Positions 16,936 to 26,333 of a DNA stretch of 64,000 bases are shown here, in pieces. The DNA is from Yinghuangia seranimata (GTDB lineage Bacteria > Actinomycetota > Actinomycetes > Streptomycetales > Streptomycetaceae). A program made the position numbers and the translations under genes. How positions within the stretch are numbered: position 1 is the first letter of the stretch; the number at the start of each line of letters is the position of its first letter. The stretch covers positions 78,950-142,949 of the forward strand of contig NZ_JASAOI010000040.1 in the NCBI RefSeq assembly GCF_029953285.1. Direction: 5' to 3'. A model generated the notes under the pieces. The model was not told where the DNA came from. It worked only from the letters and a program-made list of their open reading frames with translations, and made no database searches.

Positions 16936-18132
16936 TCAGCTCTTGGTGACGCGGGTCCAGCTGAACGGCCCGAACGAGGTGTCGGTCGTCGGGTTGTGCG
17001 CGCCCGGGGTAACGGTCAACTTCAGCCACTCCAGCGGCACGGTGCTGCCGTGAACGACGATGCGATGGAAGTTCGGGACGTCGTAGCTCGGGTGGCTGTT
17101 CCAGGCGTCGTACGAGCAGACACCCGCGTCACCGGTGCACGGAGCGCCCTGGCTGAGCGGGTTGTCCGAGCGGTACACGTGCGAATCGCCCATCAGCAGC
17201 AGCACCGGCTTGCCGAAGGCGGCGGTGTGCGAGGCCAGGCTGGCGACGATCGGCTCGTAGTTCGCCACGTGCGAGGCGGGCTTGCCGTCCAGGTCCCACA
17301 TGTCGGCCTGGGTGGTGACCACGACGCTGGACATGCCGCCGATGCGGGCGAGGCCGAACGCCGTGTTCAGCCAGCGCAGGTCGGCGGCGGTACGCCGAGC
17401 GGACTCGTCCAGCTGCTCCTGGGAGGCGGTCGGCGCCCCGTACCAGGCGTCGGCGTCGTTGTTGGAGCCGCCGGGCACGTTGACCGTGACGAACAGAGTG
17501 CCGTTCTTCACCCACAGCACGTTCTCCACGTACGTGGCGTCCTCGGGGTGAGCCGGGTTCGGCAGCTGCGCCTGCGACAGGACGCGCAGCGTCCCGCTGC
17601 CGAGGGTACGGCCCGGCTCCGGGAAGAACGTCCGGCGGATCAGGTCGAGGTTGGCGACCGGGTTTCCGGCAGCGTAGTCCACAGGGCGGCCGGTGGCCGG
17701 GTCGAGCACCGGGTCGACCTGTCCGGTGACCGTGTTGTACTTGCCGCCACCCTCACCGGCCTTGTGGCAGTCGGCCCACTCGTTGTCGCCGGGCGTGTAG
17801 ACCAGCGGGTCGGCGAAGGTCTTCCACAGCGCGGCGATGGACTCGTCGTAGCCGGCGGTGCAGTACTGCTTGCCAGAGTGGATGTCGCCCACGTGGATCA
17901 CCGTGCTGACATCCGGGTCGGCGTTGACGGAGGCGATGAACATCGGCGTCGCCTGGAACTCGCTGGTGTCACTCGGCGAAGTGCCGTACGGGGCGTCGCC
18001 GTACACGGCGAGCGTGAAGGGCGCGCGGGCGCCGCGCGTGTGACCGTCCTCGTTCCCCGCGGCAGCCGTCGCTGGCACCACGCTCATCGCGAGGGCGAGG
18101 CTTGCGGCTGCATAGAACGTTCTATTCATCAT
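16936..18132 (-). CDS. Secreted metallophosphoesterase
   Basis: A 398-residue calcineurin-like phosphoesterase with a Sec signal peptide (about residues 1-26). Metal-binding motifs appear in order: AVYGDAPYG, HVGDIHSG, TPGDNEW and LLMGDSHVYR, a recognisable divergent form of the D-x-H/GD/GDN/GDxH series. It probably removes phosphate from an extracellular ester. Two adjacent ATG codons (18132 and 18129) share a GGGAG ribosome site; the second has better spacing. It stands alone, with no partner genes on its strand. Confidence 0.8.
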   Translation of the reverse strand: MMNRTFYAAASLALAMSVVPATAAAGNEDGHTRGARAPFTLAVYGDAPYGTSPSDTSEFQATPMFIASVNADPDVSTVIHVGDIHSGKQYCTAGYDESIAALWKTFADPLVYTPGDNEWADCHKAGEGGGKYNTVTGQVDPVLDPATGRPVDYAAGNPVANLDLIRRTFFPEPGRTLGSGTLRVLSQAQLPNPAHPEDATYVENVLWVKNGTLFVTVNVPGGSNNDADAWYGAPTASQEQLDESARRTAADLRWLNTAFGLARIGGMSSVVVTTQADMWDLDGKPASHVANYEPIVASLASHTAAFGKPVLLLMGDSHVYRSDNPLSQGAPCTGDAGVCSYDAWNSHPSYDVPNFHRIVVHGSTVPLEWLKLTVTPGAHNPTTDTSFGPFSWTRVTKS

Positions 18133-18280
18133 GACTCCCGGTGATTCCGCCATGTCGGAGCATTGTGTTGGGCGGTACACACCGCGCGAGGAACGGCCAG
18201 ATGAACGGAAGTTCAATACCGCGTCCGGAGAGCGAGCGGCACCTGGCCGGCCGGCCTGAGCATTCGTTCGCCGGGTCTGA

Positions 18281-18965
<685 letters not shown>

Positions 18966-19805
18966 ATGTGCCGATGGCTCGCCTACCGGGGCTCTCCCGT
19001 CCGGCTGACGGAAGTGCTCTACACACCCGTCCACTCACTGATCGATCAGAGTCTGCACTCCAAGCTCGGTGCCGAGACGACCAACGGCGACGGCTTCGGC
19101 GTGGGCTGGTACGACGAGGGCACCGACGCGCCGGGGGTGTTCCGCAGCACGGAGCCTGCGTGGAACGACACGAACCTGCGCGAGTTGTCGGCGCACATCA
19201 CCTCGCCGCTGTTCTTCGCGCACATCCGCGCCGCCATCGGGTCGTCCGTCCAGCAGACCAACTGCCACCCGTTCCGGCACGGGCGGTGGCTGTGGATGCA
19301 CAACGGCTTCATCGACGGGCTCAGCGACATCAAGCGCGATCTCGCCTTCGCAGTCGACCCCGCGCTCTACCTGAGCATCGGCGGCACGACCGACTCAGAG
19401 CTGATGTTCTACCTGGCGCTGACCTTCGGCCTCGAGGACGACCCTCCGGGCGCTGTCGCGCGCACGATCGGCCTTGTCGAGACGCTCGGCCGCGGGCACG
19501 GTCACCAGTCGCCCTTCCAGGGGACGATCGCCACCAGTGACGGCGAGACCCTGTGGGCGTTCCGGTATTCGAGCGAGGGCCGGACCCGCTCGCTGTACTT
19601 CAACCGGAGCGTCCCGCAGCTTCGGGACCTGTTTCCCGACCGGGCCGCCCGCCTGGAGAACGTGGCCGACGACGCGCGCCTGGTGGTCTCCGAGCCGGTC
19701 GGGGACCTGCCGGGCGCCTGGATCGAGGTTCCGGAGGCCACCTACGGCGTGGTCGGCAAGGGCCGGGAGGAACTGCTCCCCTTCGCCCCCCAGGCCGCGG
19801 CCTGA
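18966..19805 (+). CDS. Class II glutamine amidotransferase (EgtC/YafJ-like)
   Basis: A 279-residue protein starting MCRWLAYRG; after removal of Met, Cys2 would be the N-terminal nucleophile of the class II (Ntn) glutamine amidotransferase fold. NGDGFGVGWYD and FFAHIRAAIGS are the matching substrate-binding segments. Related proteins include EgtC of ergothioneine synthesis (a gamma-glutamyl hydrolase) and YafJ. No egt genes are nearby, so the substrate is unknown. The ribosome site AAGGAGGT six bases before the ATG is nearly perfect, suggesting high expression and fixing the start. Confidence 0.82.
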   Translation: MCRWLAYRGSPVRLTEVLYTPVHSLIDQSLHSKLGAETTNGDGFGVGWYDEGTDAPGVFRSTEPAWNDTNLRELSAHITSPLFFAHIRAAIGSSVQQTNCHPFRHGRWLWMHNGFIDGLSDIKRDLAFAVDPALYLSIGGTTDSELMFYLALTFGLEDDPPGAVARTIGLVETLGRGHGHQSPFQGTIATSDGETLWAFRYSSEGRTRSLYFNRSVPQLRDLFPDRAARLENVADDARLVVSEPVGDLPGAWIEVPEATYGVVGKGREELLPFAPQAAA

Positions 19806-19916
<111 letters not shown>

Positions 19917-20081
19917 TGAAACCGCTGGTCAAGCCCCGTGGCCGAGTCGACCACCACAGGCCTCGGCGTCCACAATCCGGGACCTCCCCCCACCCGAGCC
20001 GCGCAGCTGGTTCCAGCAAGTCACCGAACTGAAGACCTCGAGCGCGGGCACGACAGGACAACCATCCCTTGCACCCGGGCA

Positions 20082-20222
20082 CACGACCACCGTGCGACCA
20101 CCGTGCGACCACCACACAGCGGACCCGACTCCGACGGAGCAGCTGATCTCCCCTGACACTCCCCGGATTTCGAGAACGGTTCTTGTCGCCCTGCACAGGA
20201 CGGCGACCACACTGCGACCACC
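20082..20222 (+). repeat. Direct repeats of GCGACCAC beside the tRNA fragment
   Basis: CGTGCGACCAC occurs twice in tandem (20091-20112), preceded by CACGACCAC. Two more related copies follow near 20202 (GGCGACCAC) and 20212 (CTGCGACCAC). Short tandem direct repeats next to a tRNA-derived core resemble the arm-type integrase sites of actinomycete integrative elements. No integrase gene is in the window, so this is a pattern-based suggestion. Confidence 0.45.
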
Positions 20223-20242
20223 AGGGGTCCAGAACGCCGGAA

Positions 20243-20274
20243 AGGCCGCCCTCTTTTAACGGAGAGAACGGCCT
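20243..20274 (-). terminator. tRNA-type terminator hairpin
   Basis: Read on the minus strand, AGGCCG and CGGCCT enclose a second CTCT/AGAG stem. It lies 17 bases beyond the CCA end of the tRNA-Pro fragment, where a tRNA terminator normally sits. Confidence 0.6.
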
Positions 20275-20291
20275 AGGACCTGCGTAAACGC

Positions 20292-20336
20292 TGGTCGGGA
20301 CGACAGGATTTGAACCTGCGACCCCTTGACCCCCAG
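20292..20336 (-). other. 3' half of a tRNA-Pro(GGG) gene, attachment-site-like remnant
   Basis: On the minus strand the sequence runs from the anticodon loop (CTGGGGGT) through the 3' anticodon stem, the T arm (GGTTCAAATCC) and acceptor strand to an encoded CCA. The 5' half, with the D arm and 5' anticodon stem, is missing; the upstream bases do not match a tRNA. A 3' half bounded at the anticodon loop is the classic footprint of a tRNA-integrating element. If so, the element would lie on the higher-coordinate side, and the intact tRNA-Pro would mark its other end. Deletion of the 5' half is the alternative. Confidence 0.7.
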
Positions 20337-20376
20337 CGCGCCTGATCACGCGCTGACCTGAGGACACGCTCGAACT
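20331..20376 (+). repeat. Diverged direct repeat, copy B
   Basis: Partner of 16604-16650 (39 of 46 aligned positions identical). Its first six bases are the anticodon-loop end of the tRNA-Pro fragment, so the repeat boundary and the tRNA break nearly coincide. Confidence 0.55.
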
Positions 20377-20746
20377 TTCCACCTGCCAGCTGAATTGAAA
20401 TCCAGGCTTGCCGGCCCGGGTACGCATCAATTGCGCGCTCCCCTTGCGCTCCCATCACGGGCACACCGGCGTCGGAGGAGGTCTCACCAGGCGTGCGGGG
20501 AGAGCGCGGGTCAGGGCCGACGGCGTCGCGGAGTTGGGCTCGGGCTGTGATGCCGAGTTCGGGGAAGATCAACCGTGGCGAGTTGGGCGCCTCGCGGCCC
20601 CCGCCGACCGCGTCGCTCGCAAAATCACCCAGCTACTCGATCAGCCAAGACGCCGTCCCCACGGCCGGCTTCCTCCTGTAACCCTCCGCGTCCCTCTCAC
20701 CCGCTGCTGATTTCGGCCTACGAACTCCGCACTCGGAGCACGCACT
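20377..20746. other. Non-coding stretch downstream of the NTPase gene
   Basis: About 370 bases with no convincing gene. A 99-codon minus-strand frame (20273-20572) runs through the tRNA remnant and is therefore not credible as a whole. Base composition is lower in GC than in neighbouring genes, in keeping with decayed or foreign DNA. Confidence 0.4.
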
Positions 20747-23119
20747 TCACCCTCCACCTTTCGGAGGGCCGGAGCCACGTATGGCAGCTTGCTCTGCCGC
20801 GTTTCGGGCCGTCCGGGCGCGCATTGCGTCAGGGTGGTTCCCTCCGTAGCGCCGCTGCCAGTCGGCGGTGATCGTGGTCAACGCCAAGACGCGTGACCAT
20901 GCATCGCCGCTGTACCGCGCCAGCAAGGCGCGGGCGTCGAGGACGTCAGGGTGGTCCAGGCCCAGGTGGCTCGAGGTCTTCACGGTTTCCTGGGCGAGTG
21001 CGGCGATGGCCGCGCTGCGCGCGGTCGCGTCGTCGGCCGCCTCCTCGACGGCCCGCTGGGCGACGGCCATGGCTGTGACGAGTGCCAGTGGGTGTGTGTA
21101 CCCCAGACAGGCCCGCCAGGAACCACACAACCGGGTGAGCGCGTCCGCCGTCAGCCCCTGGGCGACTGTCGTGGCGAACCGCAGCTCGGCGTCGATCACA
21201 CGCGGGTGCCTGCGCCCGAGGACCGCGGTCGCCTCGCTCAGCATGGCGAGGTCGTCCTCGATCGGTGTCGCGTCATCCGCCCGCGCCCGCAGCTCCAGCG
21301 CCAACGCGATGCGGTATTCGGCGGTGACACGATGCTGTTGGCCGAGTCGGGCGGTCATCTCAGCCACGGCGCCGTCAAGTGCGTTCGGCGGCTCGTCGGG
21401 GCGCGCCTTGGCGAGGGCGATTCCGTGGCGCCCGAGAGCGATCAGCCGTTCTTCGTCCCACAGGTCGACGTGACGTTCGAGCACCGGTATCAGGGCTGCC
21501 AGTTCCCGCTCCGCGTCGGCGGGTCGCCGATCCGTGGTCATCGCGTGCGCCAGCTGCGACCGGGTGATGAGCACTTCCACGTCGTCCGCGCCGAGCGTCG
21601 TGGTGTACTGCGCCACCAGCTCCGACAGCTTGAGCGTCTCGAACCGCGCGTGTCCGGACTCGCCGAACCAGCGAAGCGCTTCGCGGCGCAGGCGCAGGCA
21701 CAGGTGTGGGGCCGGGTGGGAGTGAAAGTCGGGGTCGAGGTCGGCGTCGGGGCCCTCGACGCACTCAAGGCATTTCCCGGCCAGCCTCTCCGCAGCCCAG
21801 CGGTCTCCCGAGTTGCCGAGTGTGGCGATGAGCGGGAAGACGAGTGGGGGGATGTCCGGGGCGTCGCCGTGGCTGTCCTCGCGAGGCTGGTATGCGTGCA
21901 AGCTGATGTCGATCATGTACCGGGCGCTGTCGACGAAGCTGTCCGTGGTCTTGTCGTCCCCCAGACTGTGGGGCCATGACTCCAGCAGCCCGTCGGCGAC
22001 CACTCGTGCGCGCGCGAGATCGTCCGGCTCGCCGGTCCCGGGCCCCCAGGTCACGCAGAGCAGCGCCGGCGCGGGCCAGGTCGGCGCGTCGTCCGTTCCG
22101 TCGACTATCGAATACGTCCGCAGCAGCGACAGGGCCTCCTCCGGATCGGCGTCGCCAAGATGTCGTCGCACCGCGTCGCTGGTGAACGCCGCCACCGGGA
22201 ACGGGCCTGGTGGCAGCATGCTCAACAGTCTCGCCATCGCCCTAGCGACGCCAGCGTCGGGCAACGCGACGCTTACGGCAGCCGTCAACTCCTCGCGTGC
22301 GGCCGCCGTCCACACGTTCGCGTACGCGTCCAGGCTGAATTCGCGCGTGCCTATGTCCTCCGGCCAGTCGCCTGTCTCGACAGCTCGGCTCGCGATACGT
22401 TCCACCAAAATCGGCAGGTTGCCGATACGGGCCAGGAGCCAGTCGATCTCGCCGGGCCACAACGCAAGGTCGTTTTCCTCGACCACGGCCCACAGGAAGT
22501 CGGCGCACTCGTCGTCGGTGAACCCGCCGACCTCGACCTGACGCCACGCCGGCCCCGGGGGCGGGACGTCGCGGCGTCTGGTCGTCAACAGCGTCAGCCC
22601 GTTGGCGCGGCGTGGCGGCAGCAGGCCGCGCACGTCGGCGGGCTCCCGCACGCCGTCGAGCACGATGACCCAGCTGTGCTTCGTGGATTCCGCCCAGTTC
22701 AGGAAGCGCTCCGCCGCACGGTTCCGGTCCGCCGGCGCCGGCCTGACGACGTACGCGCAGGCTTCGGCGTAGGCGTCCAGGACGGCGTCCCGCGTCGATG
22801 CCGTGATCCAGACGACGAGGTCCTGGGAGTCGGCGAGTTGCCGGGCGAAGTGGGCGGCGAGACAGGTCTTTCCGGTTCCGAGGCCGCCGACCAGGGCGAT
22901 GTACGGCGTCTCGTGCGTCTCGAAGCCGTACGTCGCCATGGCGAGCCGGGCGAGGGCCTCGGTCTCGACGAAGTGCCGGGGCTTCCTCGGGATGACGCCC
23001 AGCTCGGCCGGGAACGTCGGCGGCGCGTACGAACCCCCATAGTGCGTCACATGGTTGACGTGGTTCGCCTGGCCGACCGCGACCGATCCGTGGTGCGCCA
23101 CCACGGCGTTGCCGGCCAC
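20747..23119 (-). CDS. NB-ARC/TPR-type STAND NTPase (bacterial NLR-like)
   Basis: About 790 residues. The N-terminus (1-30) is a Gly/Val/His-rich beta-like motif; a P-loop follows (GGLGTGKT, residues 78-85), then Walker B (WVIVLDGV) and an LLTTRR sensor, as in NB-ARC ATPases. The C-terminal 350 residues are helical TPR-like repeats that would sense a ligand. STAND NTPases are molecular switches that oligomerise on sensing; in bacteria many act in antiphage defence. Start GTG at 23119 is chosen because family members begin just before the HYGGSYAPP segment. It lies 32 bases after the small partner gene and both sit at the break point of the DevS-like sensor gene. Confidence 0.78.
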   Translation of the reverse strand: MAGNAVVAHHGSVAVGQANHVNHVTHYGGSYAPPTFPAELGVIPRKPRHFVETEALARLAMATYGFETHETPYIALVGGLGTGKTCLAAHFARQLADSQDLVVWITASTRDAVLDAYAEACAYVVRPAPADRNRAAERFLNWAESTKHSWVIVLDGVREPADVRGLLPPRRANGLTLLTTRRRDVPPPGPAWRQVEVGGFTDDECADFLWAVVEENDLALWPGEIDWLLARIGNLPILVERIASRAVETGDWPEDIGTREFSLDAYANVWTAAAREELTAAVSVALPDAGVARAMARLLSMLPPGPFPVAAFTSDAVRRHLGDADPEEALSLLRTYSIVDGTDDAPTWPAPALLCVTWGPGTGEPDDLARARVVADGLLESWPHSLGDDKTTDSFVDSARYMIDISLHAYQPREDSHGDAPDIPPLVFPLIATLGNSGDRWAAERLAGKCLECVEGPDADLDPDFHSHPAPHLCLRLRREALRWFGESGHARFETLKLSELVAQYTTTLGADDVEVLITRSQLAHAMTTDRRPADAERELAALIPVLERHVDLWDEERLIALGRHGIALAKARPDEPPNALDGAVAEMTARLGQQHRVTAEYRIALALELRARADDATPIEDDLAMLSEATAVLGRRHPRVIDAELRFATTVAQGLTADALTRLCGSWRACLGYTHPLALVTAMAVAQRAVEEAADDATARSAAIAALAQETVKTSSHLGLDHPDVLDARALLARYSGDAWSRVLALTTITADWQRRYGGNHPDAMRARTARNAAEQAAIRGSGPPKGGG

Positions 23120-23151
23120 GACCGACGGGGCCGCGGCTCCTCCGGACGCGG

Positions 23152-23598
23152 TCAGGCCTGTGCCGCGTCCGGCCGGGAAGGGTTTGTGATCGACACGTCG
23201 CCCATCACCACCGCCGCGGCCGAACCGCGGTCGGCGTCGACGTACACGTCCCCCGCGACCGCGATGCCTCGACCTGCCGCCCCGAAGGTCCGACGCAACT
23301 CGGCGGCCAGCATTTGCCGTTCCTGTTCGTCGAGGCTCTCGAGCAAGTCCTCGAAGCGGGTCTGCCACGACGCCGCGGCCCGGTCCCGTGTCACCGTCAG
23401 CGCCACCGGGTCCGCGGCCGCGAGTTCGGCGGCGGTGCGGTCGAGGCGTTCCGCGGTGACCTGCACGTCCGTCAAGCGACCGCGCCCGAACAGCCGCGCC
23501 ACCCGGTCGCGGAACCCCTGCCACGCGTCCGTCCCGGCGGCCTGCACCACGGCAGCCCCGCCCGCCGACGCCAACGCGATCATCGCCTGGTCCAGCAC
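23152..23598 (-). CDS. Small partner protein of the NTPase, putative effector or adaptor
   Basis: 148 residues. The N-terminal part (LASAGGAAVVQAAGTDAWQG, then FRDRVARLFGRG) and a helical middle are typical of small genes that precede NB-ARC/TPR genes in Streptomyces. The last 35 residues (GIAVAGDVYVDADRGSAAAV onward) form a Gly/Val/Ala-rich beta-like motif resembling the N-terminus of the downstream NTPase. GTG at 23598 has a G-rich ribosome site; the reading frame stays open further upstream but there overlaps the broken sensor gene. Function is not known; effector of the NTPase is inference. Confidence 0.6.
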   Translation of the reverse strand: MLDQAMIALASAGGAAVVQAAGTDAWQGFRDRVARLFGRGRLTDVQVTAERLDRTAAELAAADPVALTVTRDRAAASWQTRFEDLLESLDEQERQMLAAELRRTFGAAGRGIAVAGDVYVDADRGSAAAVVMGDVSITNPSRPDAAQA

Positions 23599-23630
23599 TC
23601 GCCCCCCAATGCCCGTTGGTACCCCGAATT

Positions 23631-24533
23631 TTACGACCGTCGACGCGACGCCGCCCGTACATCGCCGGAGCTGTAGACCTTCCCGGCCAGCGTCGAGTGG
23701 CCGCTGAGGACGAGGCCGCGGACCGCTTCGGCCTGCTCGCCGTCGGCGGCGTCCACGACGAGGTCGTCGGTGCCCGGCACCGGGACGGCGATGGCGACCA
23801 GGTCGGCGCCGGCCATCTCGCGCACGGTGGCCGCGAAGGCCCGCAGCGCGTCGGACGGAGCCGCACCGGACAGCAGGCTCCGGGTGAGGTCCGACGCTGC
23901 GGTCAGCCACTGCTCGCGCCGCTTCGCCTGGTCGTACAGGCGCGCGTTGTCGATCGCGACGCCCGCGGCGGCGGCGAGGGTGCGCAGCACCGCCTCGTCA
24001 TCCTCGTCGAAGTCGGCGCCGCCGCGCTTCTCGGTCAGGTAGAGGTTCCCGAAGACCTCGTCGCGGATCCGGATCGGCACGCCGAGGAACGTGTGCATCG
24101 GCGGATGGTTGGCCGGGAACCCGAACGAGTCGGCGTGCTTGGAGATCTCGTGCAACCGGATCGGGTGCGGGTCGCGGATGACCAATCCGAGGATGCCCTG
24201 GCCGGACGGGAACGGGCCGATCTTGGCGATGGTCTTGGCGTCCATGCCGACCGGCAGAAAGCGCGCGAGGCGCTCCTCGTCGCCGATCACGCCGAGCGCG
24301 CCGTACTGCGCGTCGACCAGCGAGACCGCGGATTCGACGATGCGCCGCAGCACCGTCTCCAGCTCCAGGTCGCTGCCGACCGCCAGCACCGCCTCGAGGA
24401 GGGTGTGCACCCGGTCCCGGGTGGCGCGAACGACCCCGATGTGGGCCTGGAGTTCGTCCAGAAGCTCGTCCAGGCGCATACGCGGGATGGGCGTGCGCTC
24501 GCGCGCCGTGGTGGGTTTGGCTTCGTGCGGCAT
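23631..24533 (-). pseudogene. devS: DevS/DosS-like heme-GAF sensor, truncated before the kinase domain
   Basis: The remaining 300 residues match the sensor half of DevS/DosS: a complete first GAF domain (about 55-195) with FPANHPPMHTFLG (His143/His147, in the region that holds the proximal heme ligand in mycobacterial DosS) and FGNLYLTEKRGG, then the start of a second GAF domain. Homology ends at LAGKVYSSG (near 23665) and the frame stops 11 codons later. The HisKA_3 and HATPase domains (about 270 residues) are missing, so it cannot phosphorylate DevR. The small NTPase-partner gene starts 33 bases after the stop. ATG at 24533 has GGGGAG five bases upstream. Confidence 0.8.
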
Positions 24534-24638
24534 GACTCTCCCCACGCGGCTGAGGCAGCCCATGATCGCCTCGACGCAGTCGTTGTCGCCATTGTGCCTG
24601 GCTGACGACGTCGCTTGCGTGTGGGACACCGCATGTGA

Positions 24639-24667
24639 GAGTGCCCGTTCCAGCGGAACGGGCACTC
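24639..24667. terminator. Perfect 13-bp hairpin
   Basis: GAGTGCCCGTTCC, a 3-base loop, and the exact complement. It lies between the Rv1733c-like gene and the sensor gene (both on the minus strand) and probably insulates them. Confidence 0.65.
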
Positions 24668-24790
24668 GGAATTGCGCGGAGGCTCACGTGGGCTGCAGCT
24701 GCACGACCCCATCCTGCGGAGGCATTCGGTCGTAGGGGATGTGTCGCTCGGAGTCAGCCAGGCGGTCGGCCGGGTCGTGCTCGACGGGGT

Positions 24791-25387
24791 TCAGGCCCTG
24801 GACCACTCGGGCGCGAGTTGCTCCCACTCGCGGGCCCAGGCACCCATGCGCGAGCGCATGAAGGCGGTGTGCTCGGCGGCGTAGATCACGAGCACGACCC
24901 CGAGGCCGCCGAGCAGCGTCAGCAGTCCCGCGCCGATCGCGTTCAGGACGACCCGGTCATGGGGCGCCGGGGCGCCGGCAGGGTTGCCGGCGGCGTCGAG
25001 CCAGATGGTCGTCGTGTCGCCCTTGTCGCCGGATGACTGGACGGCGGCCGTCCCCACACGCACGGTGCCGTCGGCGGCCGTCCAGGACACCGCCGCGGTC
25101 GTCTTTCCGCCGCGCAGGGAGGAGCCGGAGCCGTAGACGTTGTTCTGCAGCACCGCGGTCACGGGGTGGTTCTCGGCGGCGACGCGTCGGCTGCGGGCGT
25201 CCGCCACGTCGAACTGGGCGCGTCCGGCGATAAATCCCAGTGCCGGAAGGGCCAGAGCCGCGAGCACGAGCATCGTGACGAACAGTTCGTGCGCGGCCTG
25301 GCCGCGGGTGCGTATCGGGTTGCGGTGCCAGCGCCACCGAAGACGGGTGGGCCGGGCGCCCTGCGACTGTTCTGCCTTGGCGCTCAT
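24791..25387 (-). CDS. Rv1733c-like membrane protein
   Basis: A 198-residue protein with two membrane helices, one near residues 30-55 (LFVTMLVLAALALPALGFIA) and one near 160-182 (AIGAGLLTLLGGLGVVLVI), flanking a roughly 100-residue extracytoplasmic domain. The WRWHRNPIRTRG segment before the first helix is typical of the Rv1733c family. Rv1733c belongs to the DosR dormancy regulon of M. tuberculosis; its biochemical role is unknown. ATG at 25387 follows GGAGG. Paired DevR-type boxes lie about 125-160 bases upstream, so hypoxic control is likely. Confidence 0.8.
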   Translation of the reverse strand: MSAKAEQSQGARPTRLRWRWHRNPIRTRGQAAHELFVTMLVLAALALPALGFIAGRAQFDVADARSRRVAAENHPVTAVLQNNVYGSGSSLRGGKTTAAVSWTAADGTVRVGTAAVQSSGDKGDTTTIWLDAAGNPAGAPAPHDRVVLNAIGAGLLTLLGGLGVVLVIYAAEHTAFMRSRMGAWAREWEQLAPEWSRA

Positions 25388-25509
25388 GGGGGTTCCTCCG
25401 CTCGGCCGTGCCGTTGTCAGGGATCGTTCGGGGTGGCGGACACTCGGCCTCGGGCCACGGCGTCCCGCCGTCTGGTGTCCAATCTGCCGGGACGTCCACC
25501 GCCGCACAT

Positions 25510-25545
25510 GGGGAGTGGGGCCCGCTCGGGCAGGCCGTTCGGCCT
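25510..25545. promoter_or_regulatory. Paired DevR-type boxes upstream of the Rv1733c-like gene
   Basis: AGGCC-GTTC-GGCCT (25532-25545) is a perfect palindrome in both half-sites. GGGGA-GTGG-GGCCC (25510-25523) has one good half. Starts are 22 bp apart. Unlike most pairs in the window, the better copy is the one further from the gene. Confidence 0.6.
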
Positions 25546-25581
25546 ACCCACGGCGCCGCGCCGGCATAGCAGTTCGCGCGT

Positions 25582-25619
25582 GAACGGCCCCGCGGGAGGA
25601 AATCCGGCGGGGCCCGTTC
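25582..25619 (-). terminator. Hairpin after the DoxX gene
   Basis: GAACGGCCCCGC pairs with GCGGGGCCCGTTC with one bulged base, around a 13-base loop. It lies 20 bases beyond the DoxX stop codon on the same strand. Confidence 0.55.
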
Positions 25620-25639
25620 GGACGCTTGGTCGCTGCCCG

Positions 25640-26248
25640 TCAGCGCAGCCAGCGGTTGCGCTCGACGATCGGGAGCTTGGCCCAGCGTTCCCCCAGTCCG
25701 TAACGGCTGCCTGCGGCGACCGCGGCGAGAGCAATGAGCGCGATGGCGTAAATGACGTGGTAGTCCGCGAAGGGGTTGGTGGAGGCGGTCAGCGCACCCT
25801 TCTCGGTGTGCTTGGCGGGCGGCCACTCGGCGATCCACATCAGCGCCATCATCACGGTGCCGGAGACGGCGGAGACGCGCAGGCCTATACCAAGGATGAC
25901 GGCGACGCCGATGCCGAGCAGGCCCATCATGAACATCCAGTCGGCCCAGGTGTCGCCGGCCCAGCCGCGCAGGGTCGAGGCGAACGGCCCGGTGTCGACG
26001 TGGGAGAGGAAGCCCTTGGTGGGCGAGCCGCCGTCGACCCAGCCGCTGCCGGACTTGGTGGCGTAGCCCAGGCCGAAGGTCTTGTCGAGGAAGGCCCACA
26101 GGAAGACGAAGCCGAGCAGGACCCGCAGCGCGGCGACCGAGGCCTCGCGCACGGTGGCGGCGCTGAGCGTGGCGGTCGCGGCGTCGGTGCGGGAACGGCG
26201 GTGCAGGTGGAGTCCGCCGGTGAAGCGGGAGGTGTGCGGCGTGGCCAT
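25640..26248 (-). CDS. DoxX/DoxD-family membrane protein
   Basis: A 202-residue protein with four predicted membrane helices and the DoxX-type first helix (AALRVLLGFVFLWAFLDKTF). A Gly/Ser-rich loop (KSGSGWVDGGSPTKGFL) and WMFMMGLLGIGVAVILGIGL follow. DoxX/DoxD proteins are quinone-linked (DoxD is the thiosulfate:quinone oxidoreductase subunit) or part of oxidant-resistance membrane complexes; the substrate here is unknown. It lies between two genes that look hypoxia controlled and follows the 46-residue membrane protein on the same strand. Confidence 0.78.
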   Translation of the reverse strand: MATPHTSRFTGGLHLHRRSRTDAATATLSAATVREASVAALRVLLGFVFLWAFLDKTFGLGYATKSGSGWVDGGSPTKGFLSHVDTGPFASTLRGWAGDTWADWMFMMGLLGIGVAVILGIGLRVSAVSGTVMMALMWIAEWPPAKHTEKGALTASTNPFADYHVIYAIALIALAAVAAGSRYGLGERWAKLPIVERNRWLR

Positions 26249-26333
26249 GGTGGTTCCCCCTGGTGGGTGGGCCGCCGGGCGGTGGTACCCGGCGCCGTGG
26301 GTGAACGGGACGAGAGGGGTGCCGGGGTGCCGG

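Noticed and set aside
20273..20572. 99-codon minus-strand frame ending in a KSCRPDQRLRRS-like tail
   Set aside because: That tail is the translation of the tRNA-Pro fragment, so the frame is an artefact.
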